From: Mercenaria mercenaria
Lineage: Eukaryota; Mollusca; Bivalvia; Venerida; Veneridae
Reading direction: 5' to 3'
Assembly: GCF_021730395.1 (NCBI RefSeq)
Contig: NC_069368.1
Coordinates: forward strand, 17,936,001-18,000,000
DNA length: 64,000 bases
The notes beneath the pieces were generated by a model, which saw nothing but the letters and a program-made list of their open reading frames with translations, did no database searches and was not told where the DNA came from. This document shows, piece after piece, positions 46,911 through 56,492 of this stretch. Position numbers and translations under genes: made by a program. Every line of letters starts with the position of its first letter. Position 1 is the stretch's first letter.

Positions 46911-47547
46911 CAATATGGTACAATAATTTTATTTGGCTTTAAACAATGTTTAATATATTTAGATATTTAATAACAATTTGCTTAGATATAAAATGGAGAA
47001 AATGTAACGTAATTTTATCATGAAAAAGCTATTATATTTTGCCAAACTATAAAAAGAATAACAAAAGGATGGCTTGAATTAAAATGATATAGACATGTAG
47101 ATTTGTCTTTTAACTTTTTTTATAAAATTTATGCTTCTGACACCTCTCACCTGGGTCATCAAGTTTTATAAAAAAAAAAGGTCTTCTTTCTTGTGAAAAG
47201 CTACTCTTTATTTCCTACTCAATGTAACTGCTTTTTCCTAATAGTCCCCTACTCAACACAACTGCTGTCGTCAAAATGACAAAGATCAAAGAAAAATTTG
47301 TTGTTTGAGCAAAGGGGGTTATTATCATATTGGGGGGATTTTGACTGCCCCATCATTTTTGCCAAGGGGATTTTGATCACCCCATCATTTTTGCCAAGGG
47401 TGTTTTGACTATCCATTGAGGGGATTATGAACACCTTCTTATTTATGCTGAGGGGGTTTTGACCACCATGTCATTTTTCAGCCAATGGGGTTTTGACTGA
47501 GGGGATTTTGAGCGTCTCCCTTCTGCAATTTGAAACAAGTATGTGGT

Positions 47548-48005
47548 GTTAGAAACGAAATAATAAGTTTCCAAGTGTGATTTATCATAGAATAACCCGA
47601 GTTTTTCGTTCTTATGCGAAACAATATATCACTCAGGCCTACGGCCTTCGTGATATATTCTTACGCAGTGGGCGAGTGGGCTAAGACGCTTTCCTACGGA
47701 GGTGAAGGCCCCTGGTTCGAATCCTGGCTACTTCCATTACGGTGTGTCCTTGGGCAAGGCACTTTATCACGATTGCCTCAGTCGACCCAGCTGTAAATGG
47801 GTACAAGCAAATTGCTGGGGGTAAGGTATAATTGGTTTTAACTGTTCTTAAAATAGGGTCGCTCAAAAGCTCTAAAGAGCTTATGTTAATTGTTTCACAA
47901 AGCGACGATAAATAAAATTTACCTTTACCTTTTACCTTTACCTGTAACTCAAAACTCGGGTTATTCTACGATAAACAACGTTTTGGAACTCATTATTTCT
48001 TAATT
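47548..48005. repeat. PAL-1 palindromic repeat, copy c, split by a SINE
   Basis: The left part 47548-47668 contains the whole palindrome centre. It continues at 47945 with ACTCAAAACTCGGGTTATTC. A SINE lies between. Confidence 0.75.
47669..47944 (+). mobile_element. tRNA-derived SINE with a widely conserved metazoan body
   Basis: The head GTGGGCGAGTGGGCTAAGACG (A box) and GGTTCGAATCC (B box) is followed by GTGTCCTTGGGCAAGGCACT and CTGTAAATGGGTACAAGC. This body occurs in SINEs of many marine invertebrates, from memory. The tail is (TTTACC)n. It sits inside PAL-1 copy c. A target duplication is not clear. Confidence 0.85.
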
Positions 48006-48280
48006 GAAACACTCAGACTTCATTAAACCGTTCTATGTTTCTTAACGCAGAGACATAGAGAAAACAGTTCTAATGGTTGTTTTTATAATATGAAAAATAT
48101 AACTTTTAAAATGTTCTCACGCATGAACATTTAGCGCACTGTTTTTGTTATCACAGCTTCCCAATAAACCAACGAATTTATATCACTGTCAATAAATATT
48201 ACACACATATAAAGCACGTATATTACTGATAGAAGTCCTTCCATGATTATGAAGTCCTGTTTCTTTTGCGAGGCAATGAT

Positions 48281-48694
48281 ATGGTGATGAGCGAGGCCTA
48301 ACTAGGGTACCAGGTCTGAAAAAGACAAATAATGCAGCAGAAAGAGTACGAGAACTATGAGCATAAATGAATAATGAATTTACATAAAATTTGTGGTTTT
48401 GGATGGGTGGGATAAATTTGACGATAGTCGATGTCGTTCGCTTGTTTTCCGAGAATGAAATGGCAGAATAATAGCTCAAAATTGCATAAAACGAAATTCA
48501 CGATTTATCAGCAAAAAACACAGGGGAAATAACTACGAGTGGTCAGGCTAATTAAGTAACTTGCTATTATCGTTGTCGCCGCACGTCACGTTCCCACTGT
48601 TAGGCTCAGGTGTAGAGTCCATAAAATATGAAGCTATTTATTGCACAAAGCGAATCATAGATATAAATAAATATAATAAATATCAATATTTACT
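48281..48694. repeat. Dispersed repeat R, copy 1 (uninterrupted)
   Basis: From ATGGTGATGAGCGAGGCC to ATCAATATTTACT it matches 55477-56492 at roughly 95% by eye, except that the other copy holds a 588 bp insertion. It contains no gene. R may be part of a larger transposon. Confidence 0.85.
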
Positions 48695-48699
48695 ACATT

Positions 48700-48990
48700 G
48701 TTCCTTTTAGTGTGCCCTGATATACAGCATACTACATCAGGTACATTGTTCCATTTAGTGTGACCCGATATACAGCATACTACATCAGGTACGTTGTTCC
48801 ATTTAGTGTGACCCGATATACAGCATAGTACATCAGGTACGTTGTTCCATTTAGTGTGCCCCGATATACAGCATACTACATCAGGTACGTTGTTCCATTT
48901 AGTGTGCACCGATATACAGCATACTACATCAGGTACGTTGTTCCATTTAGTGTGCCCCGATATACAGCATACTACATCAGGTACGTTGTT
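48700..48990. repeat. 48 bp tandem repeat, six copies
   Basis: The unit GGTACGTTGTTCCATTTAGT-GTGCCCCGATATACAGCATA-CTACATCA repeats with few differences. It is 16 codons long, so the minus strand stays open as VPDVVCCISGHTKWNN units. It starts right at the end of repeat R copy 1. Confidence 0.95.
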
Positions 48991-49351
48991 AATGTGCCCC
49001 AATGTATGATTAGCTTTTACTTAGGGTACATGTGGTCACTCTCTCACTGGATACTGTAAGATAGGGAGAGAAAGCATGCCATGGTGATTCATTTGGTTGC
49101 TGTCATTTGAGCATTTAAAAAACATTACATGCAAAAATTGTTGATAGTACTGTTAGTATAAACATGTTATCGCTTGTACAAAAAATTTCAACGTTCAGAA
49201 TTTCAGCTTTACAATTGAAAGAATTGTCTGTGTTATCTCTGCTCAAGATTCCTTTGTTTCTTACAATTGATTAATTGATTAAAAATTTGCTTTTGCTTTC
49301 TGTATAACTGTAACCTTCACCATTGTTCACAAAGTTTTCATACTTTTTCAG

Positions 49352-50587
49352 AGTCCATCCAGCAAAAGAAAGAAAACCAGTCTTTGAGAGAAGCATTGGC
49401 TAACGAGCATGCAAATAACATATTTTCAGCCTGCATGAATCAGAATGTAAGTCCCCTTAACTCAAACCAGAATTTGACTAACAACGTACCACAGGTGCCT
49501 AATTCATTTCCACCTAACTTCACCTTTTCTCAATCTGTTCTCCACAACCCCATTCTTCCCTCTTTTCCTTCCACTAACATTGCATACACATCCGCATCAA
49601 CTTCTCCAGCTAACCATGCACTTGCTGCCACCCCCACTCCTAACCTTGCACTACCTCCCACCTCCACTCTATCTGCTAACCATGCACTCCCTCCCACCTC
49701 CACTCCATACACTAACCATGCACTCCCTCCTACCACCACTCTATGCACTAACCATGCATTCCCTCCAACTGTCCCCTCATCTCCATCCATAAATGGTGCA
49801 CTCCTTACCTCACTCTCCTCTACTCCATCCACAAATGTTGCACTCACTGCATCATTCCCTTCTACTCCATCCACAAATGTTGCACTCCCTCCAGCTCTCC
49901 CCTCTACTCCATCCGCAAGTGTCTCACTCACTGCATCACTCCCCTCTACTCCATCCGCAAATGTTGCACTCACTCCAGCACTCCCCTCTACTCCATCAAC
50001 AAATGTCGCTCTCATTGCATCACTCCCATCTCCTCCATCCGCTAATGTTGCACTTCCTTCAGCACTCCCCTCTACTCCATCTTCAAATGTTGCACTTCCT
50101 TCAGCACTCCCCTCTACTCCATCTTCAAATGTTGCACTCACTGCGTCACTCCCCTCTACACCGTCCGCAAATGTTGCACTCCCTCTGGCACTCCCCTCTT
50201 TTGCTTCTGCAAATGGTGCCTTCCCTCCAGCTCTTCCGTCGTTATCACATTCAAGCCAAGCACCCCCTACAATACACCAGTTGTTACCTACAAACCATGT
50301 TCAACCTGCCACTCTTCCCTGTACTCAACCCACTTACCAAGCAATCTCACCAGCCATTCTCCCTGCTCCATCCACTTACCATGTACCCCCTTCAGCACTC
50401 CCTTCTTCTCCATCTACTAATCATGCTCTTCTTCCGACCCTTCCTTGTACTCCATCATCTAACCATGATCCCCCCTCTACCTTGTCTAACTCAGCACAAC
50501 ACACAATCTGTCCCATTACACCTGGCACATCTAATACAGGGTCACAAGACTTTAACAGTTTTCTTTCCATGTTGGACTCGAACTGTG
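49352..50587 (+). CDS. Repeat-tract gene, exon A
   Basis: The proposed donor TGTG|GTGAAT at 50587/50588 ends in phase 1. That is the phase needed by exon B, and it gives a 100 nt intron with a good pyrimidine tract. Read on without splicing, the frame gives a plausible coiled coil (LKADRINSLETYVQKLSQDV) but then stops at 50719-50721. The exon end is therefore uncertain. Frames on the other strand and in the +1 frame here are shadows of the repeat. Confidence 0.5.
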
Positions 50588-51871
50588 GTGAATGCCTATT
50601 GAAAGCTGATAGGATTAATTCCTTGGAAACTTATGTACAAAAGTTGTCGCAAGATGTGGAATTCTGGTTTTTTATTGATTTTTTCAGAGAATGCTCCAGA
50701 GATTTCTGGCGAGGCCATTGAATCAGATGTGTCAAAAATTTCCTTGATTGACGATGATCACTACAGACCTAGACGGAGAATCCAAATCGAAAAATGTAAA
50801 TACGTAAGTGATTGACAAATCCTTAATTAATACTAGTATCATATATGCGGAGTGTCTGTCTGCCTGACCTCCTTTTTCCTGGAGCATTTAACTTAAAAAC
50901 TATGCAATCAGAAGTACAGCACACAGGAACCAAAACTCTGTCTTGCCCCATCTTTAAATTATCTCCCGTTTTTAATCTTCCAACATGGCAGAAGATTATA
51001 GTAATGGTCAACAACCATCTGACCTGTTTGTCCGTAACAAGTTCGTAACAAGTTCATGTCAGGTCAGTATCTTTTTATCCTCTAAACAGATTTCAGTGGT
51101 ATTGACACCAGATGTTAAAATCACCAAGATGATGTGCAGAGCCCATGTTCCATTTGAGCACTTTAATAGGTCACATAAAGGGTTTAAAGGTCATGGGGTT
51201 AAATTTGCTGTCTGCTCTGTGTCTCTTAAACCCCTTGAAGGATGTTCATATAACTTGGCATAGATGTTCATATCAGTATGATTTGCATGACATATTTTCC
51301 AGTTTCTTCAGGTCAAGGTTAAGGTCACACTTAGGGATGTCATGGGGCTATATTTTGTGTCCAGTCTGAATCTCGAAAATCCCCCTTTTTCTATCTTGTC
51401 TTCCTATTTACTATAGAAGATAATCCAACTAGAATTGAAAAAGATAAGAAGACACAAAAAAATCATTGACTGCTGTTACCAATATACTTATTCAGATTAT
51501 AGTCTTCATTTTTGGGCATATGGCACTTTATAGTGACAGTTAATGTATGTAAAATAAACTTACGGTAATATAAATTCAAATGTATAAATCCATGAATTAA
51601 AATTATTATTTTACATTTACAGGTGTTCCTAGAACAGGACGAGAGTATGCCCACTGGGTATGCATACCTTGTGTCAGGGTCCCAAATGGCGGTGCCTGTC
51701 ATATGGCTTGAAGCAGTCAAAGCTCAGTTTAAAGGCAAGACAAAGCCTCATGCTGCTAAACTGGTTTTTAATGGTTTTTTTCAGCCTCATGAAGTCATCA
51801 AAAAAACAGGTGCTGAGATTCTTTCCACTCCAGTTGGAAAAGCTCTGCAGTTTATGTATATTTCAAAATAA
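49352..51871 (+). CDS. Multi-exon host gene with coiled coil, 14-residue repeat tract and possible BEN-like C-terminus (5' part missing)
   Basis: Three exons are proposed: 49352-50587, 50688-50803 and 51623-51871, all plus strand. The acceptor TACTTTTTCAG precedes 49352, and that exon opens in phase 2 codon position, so upstream exons exist but were not found. It begins with a short coiled coil (SIQQKKENQSLREALANEHA). A tract follows of about 12 imperfect 14-residue units such as SALPSTPSSNVALP, probably disordered. The acidic/basic segment IDDDHYRPRRRIQIEKCKY comes next, then GYAYLVSGSQMAVPVIWLEA and HAAKLVFNGFFQPHEVIKKT. The last block loosely resembles BEN domains (DNA/chromatin adaptors). 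The stop is at 51869-51871. The function is not established. Confidence 0.5.
49660..50220. repeat. 42 bp coding minisatellite within exon A
   Basis: The unit CTCACTGCATCACTCCCCTC-TACTCCATCCGCAAATGTTG-CA repeats about ten times from 49795, with a looser, differently spaced version (CACTCCCTCCCACCTCCACT) at 49660-49790. The period is 14 codons, so copy-number change keeps the frame. Confidence 0.85.
50688..50803 (+). CDS. Repeat-tract gene, exon B
   Basis: The acceptor TTTATTGATTTTTTCAG ends at 50687 and the donor TAC|GTAAGTG is at 50803/50804. It encodes NAPEISGEAIESDVSKISL and then IDDDHYRPRRRIQIEKCKY. The frame matches exon C. Confidence 0.6.
50804..51622. other. Intron with a fragment of a tandem-type dispersed repeat
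   Basis: It contains a decayed stretch of the 'CCAGATGTTAAAATCACCAA ... GGTTTAAAGGTCATGGGGTT ... GGTCAAGGTTAAGGTCACAC' type, near 51100-51370. Nothing else is recognised. Confidence 0.5.
51623..51871 (+). CDS. Repeat-tract gene, last exon (possible BEN-like domain)
   Basis: The acceptor TTACATTTACAG ends at 51622. The exon starts in phase 0, giving KCKY|VFLEQDESMPTGYAYLVSG, and has 82 codons to TAA. AVPVIWLEAVKAQFKGKT and AAKLVFNGFFQPHEVIKKTG suggest a small helical domain. The BEN comparison rests on the A+KL...F...E pattern only. ATTAATAAACA near 52100 could supply a poly-A signal. Confidence 0.6.
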   Translation: MFLEQDESMPTGYAYLVSGSQMAVPVIWLEAVKAQFKGKTKPHAAKLVFNGFFQPHEVIKKTGAEILSTPVGKALQFMYISK

Positions 51872-52305
51872 TTTACCATTTTCCAAATCACATGGATTTT
51901 AATTTTGCAATACCTGTATCACTACTTACATTTTTTTGGCGTTCTGATATTTACCAGCCCAGTAAGCTATTGATCAGTGCAAAGTTTAAAAATAAGTATA
52001 TCACTTTGAAAGAAGGCACATTTTTGCAAAATGCTTGTGAACTTTAGTTATCACCTGATTTGACTACTCTGATGGCCACAATATATGTCTTTACTCTAAT
52101 ATTAATAAACATTTCCAAGTTCTGTATTATCATAATACTTTCTCAAGCACTTTATTTTTCTGCTTTCCGTGATCTTCTTACAAGTACTAAACATGGAGCC
52201 ATGTGCCATTACAAAGGCCATTAACACTAAAATACACACAATGACCAGGGCCATCAATATGAAACGTGTATGAACAAAATATGTGATGGATCATTTGCCA
52301 TTTTT

Positions 52306-53196
52306 AGCTCGACTATTCGAAGAATAAGTAGAGCTATTCTACTCACCATGGCGTCGGCATCGGCGTCACACCTTGGTTAAGTTTTTCGTACCAGTCCACT
52401 TTTTGACAAAGTCTTTTGAGATAAAGCTTCGAAACTTTCAACACTTGTTTACCATCACCATGGCCAGTTGTATGCAAGAGGACATAACTCTATCAAGGAT
52501 TTTGGCTGAATTATGGCCCCTTTTGACTTAGAAATCATGGTTAAATTTTTTGTACCAGTTCATATTTTGGCAAAGTCTTTTGAGACAAAGCTTTGAAACT
52601 TTCAACACCTGTTTACTATCACCATGACCAGTTATAGGCAAATGTACATAACTCCATCAAGGATTTTGGCTGAATTATGGCCCTTTTTTACTAAGAAATC
52701 TTGGTTAAGTTTTTTGTACCAGTTCATATTTTGTGTAAAGTGTTTGACATATGGCTTTGAAACTTTTATCACTTATTTAGTATAATAGTCTATATCTGTA
52801 GGAAAGAGTACAGAACCTTATCATCTATTTTGGCTGAATTACAGCCCTTTTTGGACAAGTTTGGAAATCTGTTCTGTTTTCATACAAGTCTATGTTTTGT
52901 CAAAACTATTTGACATATAGCTTTTAAACTTTGAACACTTGTTTATCATTATGATTTCCATCTGTAGGCAAGAGTACATAACTCTGACAACTATTTTGGC
53001 TGAATTATGGTCCTTTTTGGACTTTGAAATTAGTTCACACATTGCCATTTAGTGCAAGACTTATTGAAATCCACAAATACTGGAACATTGTCTAATCTAT
53101 TTTTTTCTTTTGTCCGAATATCTATGTTAATATTTTGACCCCGTTATTCAATCAATTCTTCGAATAGTCAAGCGCGCTGTCATCAGACAGCTCTTG
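52306..53196 (+). mobile_element. Helentron/HINE-like element, copy 1 of a tandem pair
   Basis: The left sub-terminal repeat CGACTATTCGAAGAAT (52310-52325) is matched in inverse by ATTCTTCGAATAGTC (53155-53169). The hairpin GCTGTC-ATCA-GACAGC (53176-53191) and CTCTTG close the element. The inside has about five units of 130-160 bp with TACCAGTTCATATTTTG and GGCTGAATTATGGCCCC. This is the plan of Helentron-associated elements. Confidence 0.65.
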
Positions 53197-54470
53197 TTTT
53201 TATTAGAACTATTATATAAGTCTATTGAGAAATTGCTTTCATATTTTGCATACTTGATTACCATCATGACCCCATTCTGTAAACAGGAGCAGACAACTCT
53301 ATCAAGCATTTTGATTGGATTATGGCCCCTTTTTGACTTTAAATGTGATTGTAATAGTTTGCGTACCACCCAAAATATTTTCAAAGTCCATTGAGATATT
53401 GCTTTCATATTTTGCATACTTGTTGACCATCATGACCTTATTCTGTAAACTGGAGCAGACAACTTTATCAAATATTTTTACTGAATTATGCCCCTTCTTC
53501 GAGTTAGAATGTGCTTATTGTAATGTGATTGTAATAGTTTGCATACCACCCCAAATATTTTCAAAGTCCATTGAGATATTGCTTTCATATTTTGCATACT
53601 TGATTATCATCATGACCCCATTCTGTAAACAGGAGCAGACAACTCTATCAAGCATTTTGATTGGATTATGGCCCCTTTTTGACTTTGAATGTGATTGTAA
53701 TAGTTTGCGTACCACCCCAAATATTTTCAAAGTCCATTGAGATATTGCTTTCATATTTTGCATACTTGTTGACCATCATGACCTTATTCTGTAAACTGGA
53801 GCAGACAACTTTATCAAATATTTTTACTGAATTATGCCCCTTCTTCGAGTTAGAATGTGCTTATTGTAATGTTAAAGTTTGCGTACCACCCCAAATATTT
53901 TCAAAGTCCATTGAGATATTGCTTTCATATTTTGCATACTTGTTTACCATCATGATCTCATTCTGTAACCGGAGCAGACAACTCTATCAAGCATTTTGAC
54001 TGAGTTATGGCCCCTTTTTTAGTTAGAATGTGCTTATTATAATGTTAAAGTTTGCGTACCACCCAAAATGTTTTCAAAGTCCATTGAGATATTATTTTCA
54101 TATTTTGCATACTTGTTTACCATCATGACCACAGTCTGTAAACAGGAGCAGACAACTCTATCAAATATTTTGACTGAATTATGGCCCCTTTTCGACTTCG
54201 AATGTGCTTATTATAATGTTAAAGTTTGCGTACCACCCCACATATTTTCAAAGTCCATTGAGATATTGCTTTCATATTATGCATACTTGTTTACCATCAT
54301 GACTTCAGTCTGTAAACAGGAGCAGACAATTTTATCAAGCATTTTGGCTGAATTATGGACCCTTTTCGACTTAGAATATGCTTATTGTAATGTTTAAGTT
54401 TTACTTATAGCTTATTTTATACTATCAAGCTCTGAGAATAGTCAAGCGCGCTGTTAACTGACAGCTCTTG
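53197..54470 (+). mobile_element. Helentron/HINE-like element, copy 2, head-to-tail and lacking a 5' end
   Basis: It follows the first terminus directly, with no second left sub-terminal repeat. About seven units of 160-185 bp (GCGTACCACCCCAAATATTTTC..., TTGCATACTTGTT, AACAGGAGCAGACAACTCTATC) lead to a second terminus: GAATAGTCAAGCGCGCTGTT-AACTGACAGCTCTTG. A block of two units at 53220-53525 recurs almost exactly at 53565-53870, a recent higher-order duplication. Confidence 0.65.
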
Positions 54471-55029
54471 TTTGTGATAGTAGTCCTCTTGTTAAAGTTA
54501 GTTTGATCAAACTTGTGTTAGAGTAAATTTTATTTCATGTCAATAATCATACCCAATTTAATACAACTTTTGCTGTACTTTTTGACCATGAAGGAAACCT
54601 GGCCGTGTGCTTGTAAAACTGTTTTTTTTTTTTTGTGCTTAACTCAAATCTGTGCTCATATTCTGATTTTCTCATATTTAACTCAGATGAATAGCCCCCA
54701 AAAAATCTTTTTAACTACATGTAGCTAACAAATTTTAGCTGCTGTACTTAATAGAAAGAACCAAATCAAAATTTATGCTCTACTGAGTTGAATATGTAAC
54801 AAGTTTTATAAGCACAGGGACAGGTTTCATGGTGTTGTATTTCTCTTGTTTATCTTAGGTCTGATTATATTTTTGTAACACTACATTGTTGTTGTTATAT
54901 TTTTTGTAACATTGCATTTTTGCTTGAAAAATATAAATGTTAAATCATAAAATAGATTTTGCTTTTTCATTCAGATAATTTTTAGGACAGAATTTTTCAT
55001 ATGTCTCCATAATATATATTCAGAAAGTT
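54471..55029. other. AT-rich DNA, no gene supported
   Basis: A poly-T tract lies at about 54622-54634. I see nothing else. Confidence 0.5.
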
Positions 55030-55470
55030 TCATGGTGAATAACATTTGCCAGAAGTTCGCCAAAAGTAAGGTTTGCCAGAAGTTCGCCAAAAAAAGTGTT
55101 CACCAGAAGTTCGCCAAAAATAGTGTTCGCCAGAAGTTCGCCAGAACCTGTTGCAAATGAAGTTTGCGGTGACTTTGCGGTAAACATATGATTAATTCAA
55201 ATGGTTTGTGGCAAACTCACCGCACACTTTTACCATGCAGATTAGTTTGCGGCAAATTTGCGGCAATACTGTTTTGTCAATAACTGAAATATGCAAATAA
55301 GTTTGCGGCAAATTTGCGGCAAACAAATCTGGTTTGATAAAAAGTTTGCCGCAAATTTGCCGCAAACCTAATTTGCATAGTAAAAGTTCGCAAAAAAATA
55401 GGTTGCCGCAAATTTACCGCAAACATTGCGGCAAATTTGCCGGAAGCTTCGCCAGAGCCCTTATTTTTGG
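55030..55470. repeat. Array of CCAGAAGTTCGCC and TTTGCCGCAAA short motifs
   Basis: The left half repeats CCAGAAGTTCGCCAAAA five times. The middle repeats TTTGCGGCAAA on both strands more than ten times, with ATTTGCATA spacers. The right end reads AAGCTTCGCCAGAGCCC. Because TTTGCCGCAAA is a near palindrome, the array can fold on itself in many registers. Confidence 0.8.
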
Positions 55471-55476
55471 TAAGGG

Positions 55477-56492
55477 ATGGTGATGATCGAGGCCTAACTA
55501 GGGTACCAGGTCTGAAAAAGACACATAATGCAGCAGGAAGAGTACAAGAACTATGAGCATAAATGAATAATGAATTAACATAAAATTTGGGGTTTTGGGT
55601 GGGTGGGTTAAATTTGACGATAGTCGATGTCGTTCGCTTGTTTTCCGAGAATGAAATGGCAGAATAATAGCTCAAAATTGCATAAAACGAAATTCACGAT
55701 TTATCAGCAAAACAACACAGGGGAAATAACTACGAGTGGTCAGGCTAATTACGTAACTTGCTATTATCGTTGTCGCCGCACGTCACGTTCCCACTGTTAG
55801 GCTCAGGTGTAGAGTCCATAAAAAATGAAGCTATTTATTGCACAAAGCGAATCATAGATATACTGGTAGTGATGATAAACCCGGACAGATGATAAAGTCG
55901 ACCACCTTGGAAATATTCGATTGCAATCGGTTATTTATAAAGTTGAACACACCATCTAGTAGTTTCCACTTATAACACCAACTGGTGTAAACAAAAACAA
56001 AATTGGTAAATATTCTGTATAAATAAATGACTTACATAAATTTGTATAAAAAATATTTATCCAAAATTACTGGGGAAGAGGGTGTTTTTTGCGCATGCTC
56101 ACTGTCGAAACATGAAGGTCTGACATTTGGTAACTTTTCATTACTTGATCAGGAATGACTGTTGTAGCTTTTTGGGGAAAGTTTCAATATAATAATACCA
56201 AAAAAATTTTGTAAATGACAAAGTGTTCGAATTTATCATCAGTCAACGTTCATACAGTCCCCTTTTTACATACCCCTTTCAGGGCCTCACTTCGTGTGAG
56301 TTTATTTACTAAATGTAAATTTGAATCATGTAAAGTTTTCAGCAAAGGTTAAGCTTTATTTTGATACCGACCGTTGATTACAATTTGCAGAAATAAAAAA
56401 GTTACAGGTAAAAAACCTCTTTTTCTGTTCGCGTTTATCATCAGTACCAGTAAATAAATATAATAAATATCAATATTTACTTCAATTTATAA
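55477..56492. repeat. Dispersed repeat R, copy 2, interrupted by a MITE
   Basis: Matches 48281-48694. Sequence left of the insertion runs to 55862 and resumes at 56451 with TAAATAAATATAATAAATAT. Confidence 0.85.
55863..56450. mobile_element. Mariner/Tc1-type MITE, 588 bp
   Basis: The ends CTGGTAGTGATGATAAAC and CTGGTACTGATGATAAAC (inverted) match at 17 of 18 bases. TA is duplicated at 55861-55862 and 56451-56452. Repeat R copy 1 (GATATAAATAAATA at 48659) is the empty site. It has no coding capacity. Confidence 0.88.

Larger units (their letters stand above)
41135..47520. mobile_element. FB-III: foldback element with exact 9 bp target duplication
   Basis: TTCTGCAAT is duplicated exactly at 41126-41134 and 47521-47529. 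The arms (41135-41320 and 47290-47520) are inverted arrays of TCAAAATCCCCTCA / TGGTCAAAAC units, with outer ends GAGTGTATATCAAAATCCCC and GGGAGACGCTCAAAATCCCC. A 9 bp duplication with G-rich ends fits Mutator-like elements. Inside are a smaller foldback (41794-42429), microsatellites and LINE-D. No transposase is seen. The Mutator link is inference. Confidence 0.72.

Noticed and set aside
48655-49002. 115-residue minus-strand repeat protein
   Set aside because: The open frame follows from a 48 bp unit with no stop. There is no start, splice or codon bias evidence.
49530-50602. Long frames on the minus strand and in the +1 frame over the 42 bp repeat
   Set aside because: They are shadows of the coding minisatellite. 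Only the frame continuing into flanking coiled-coil sequence is kept.
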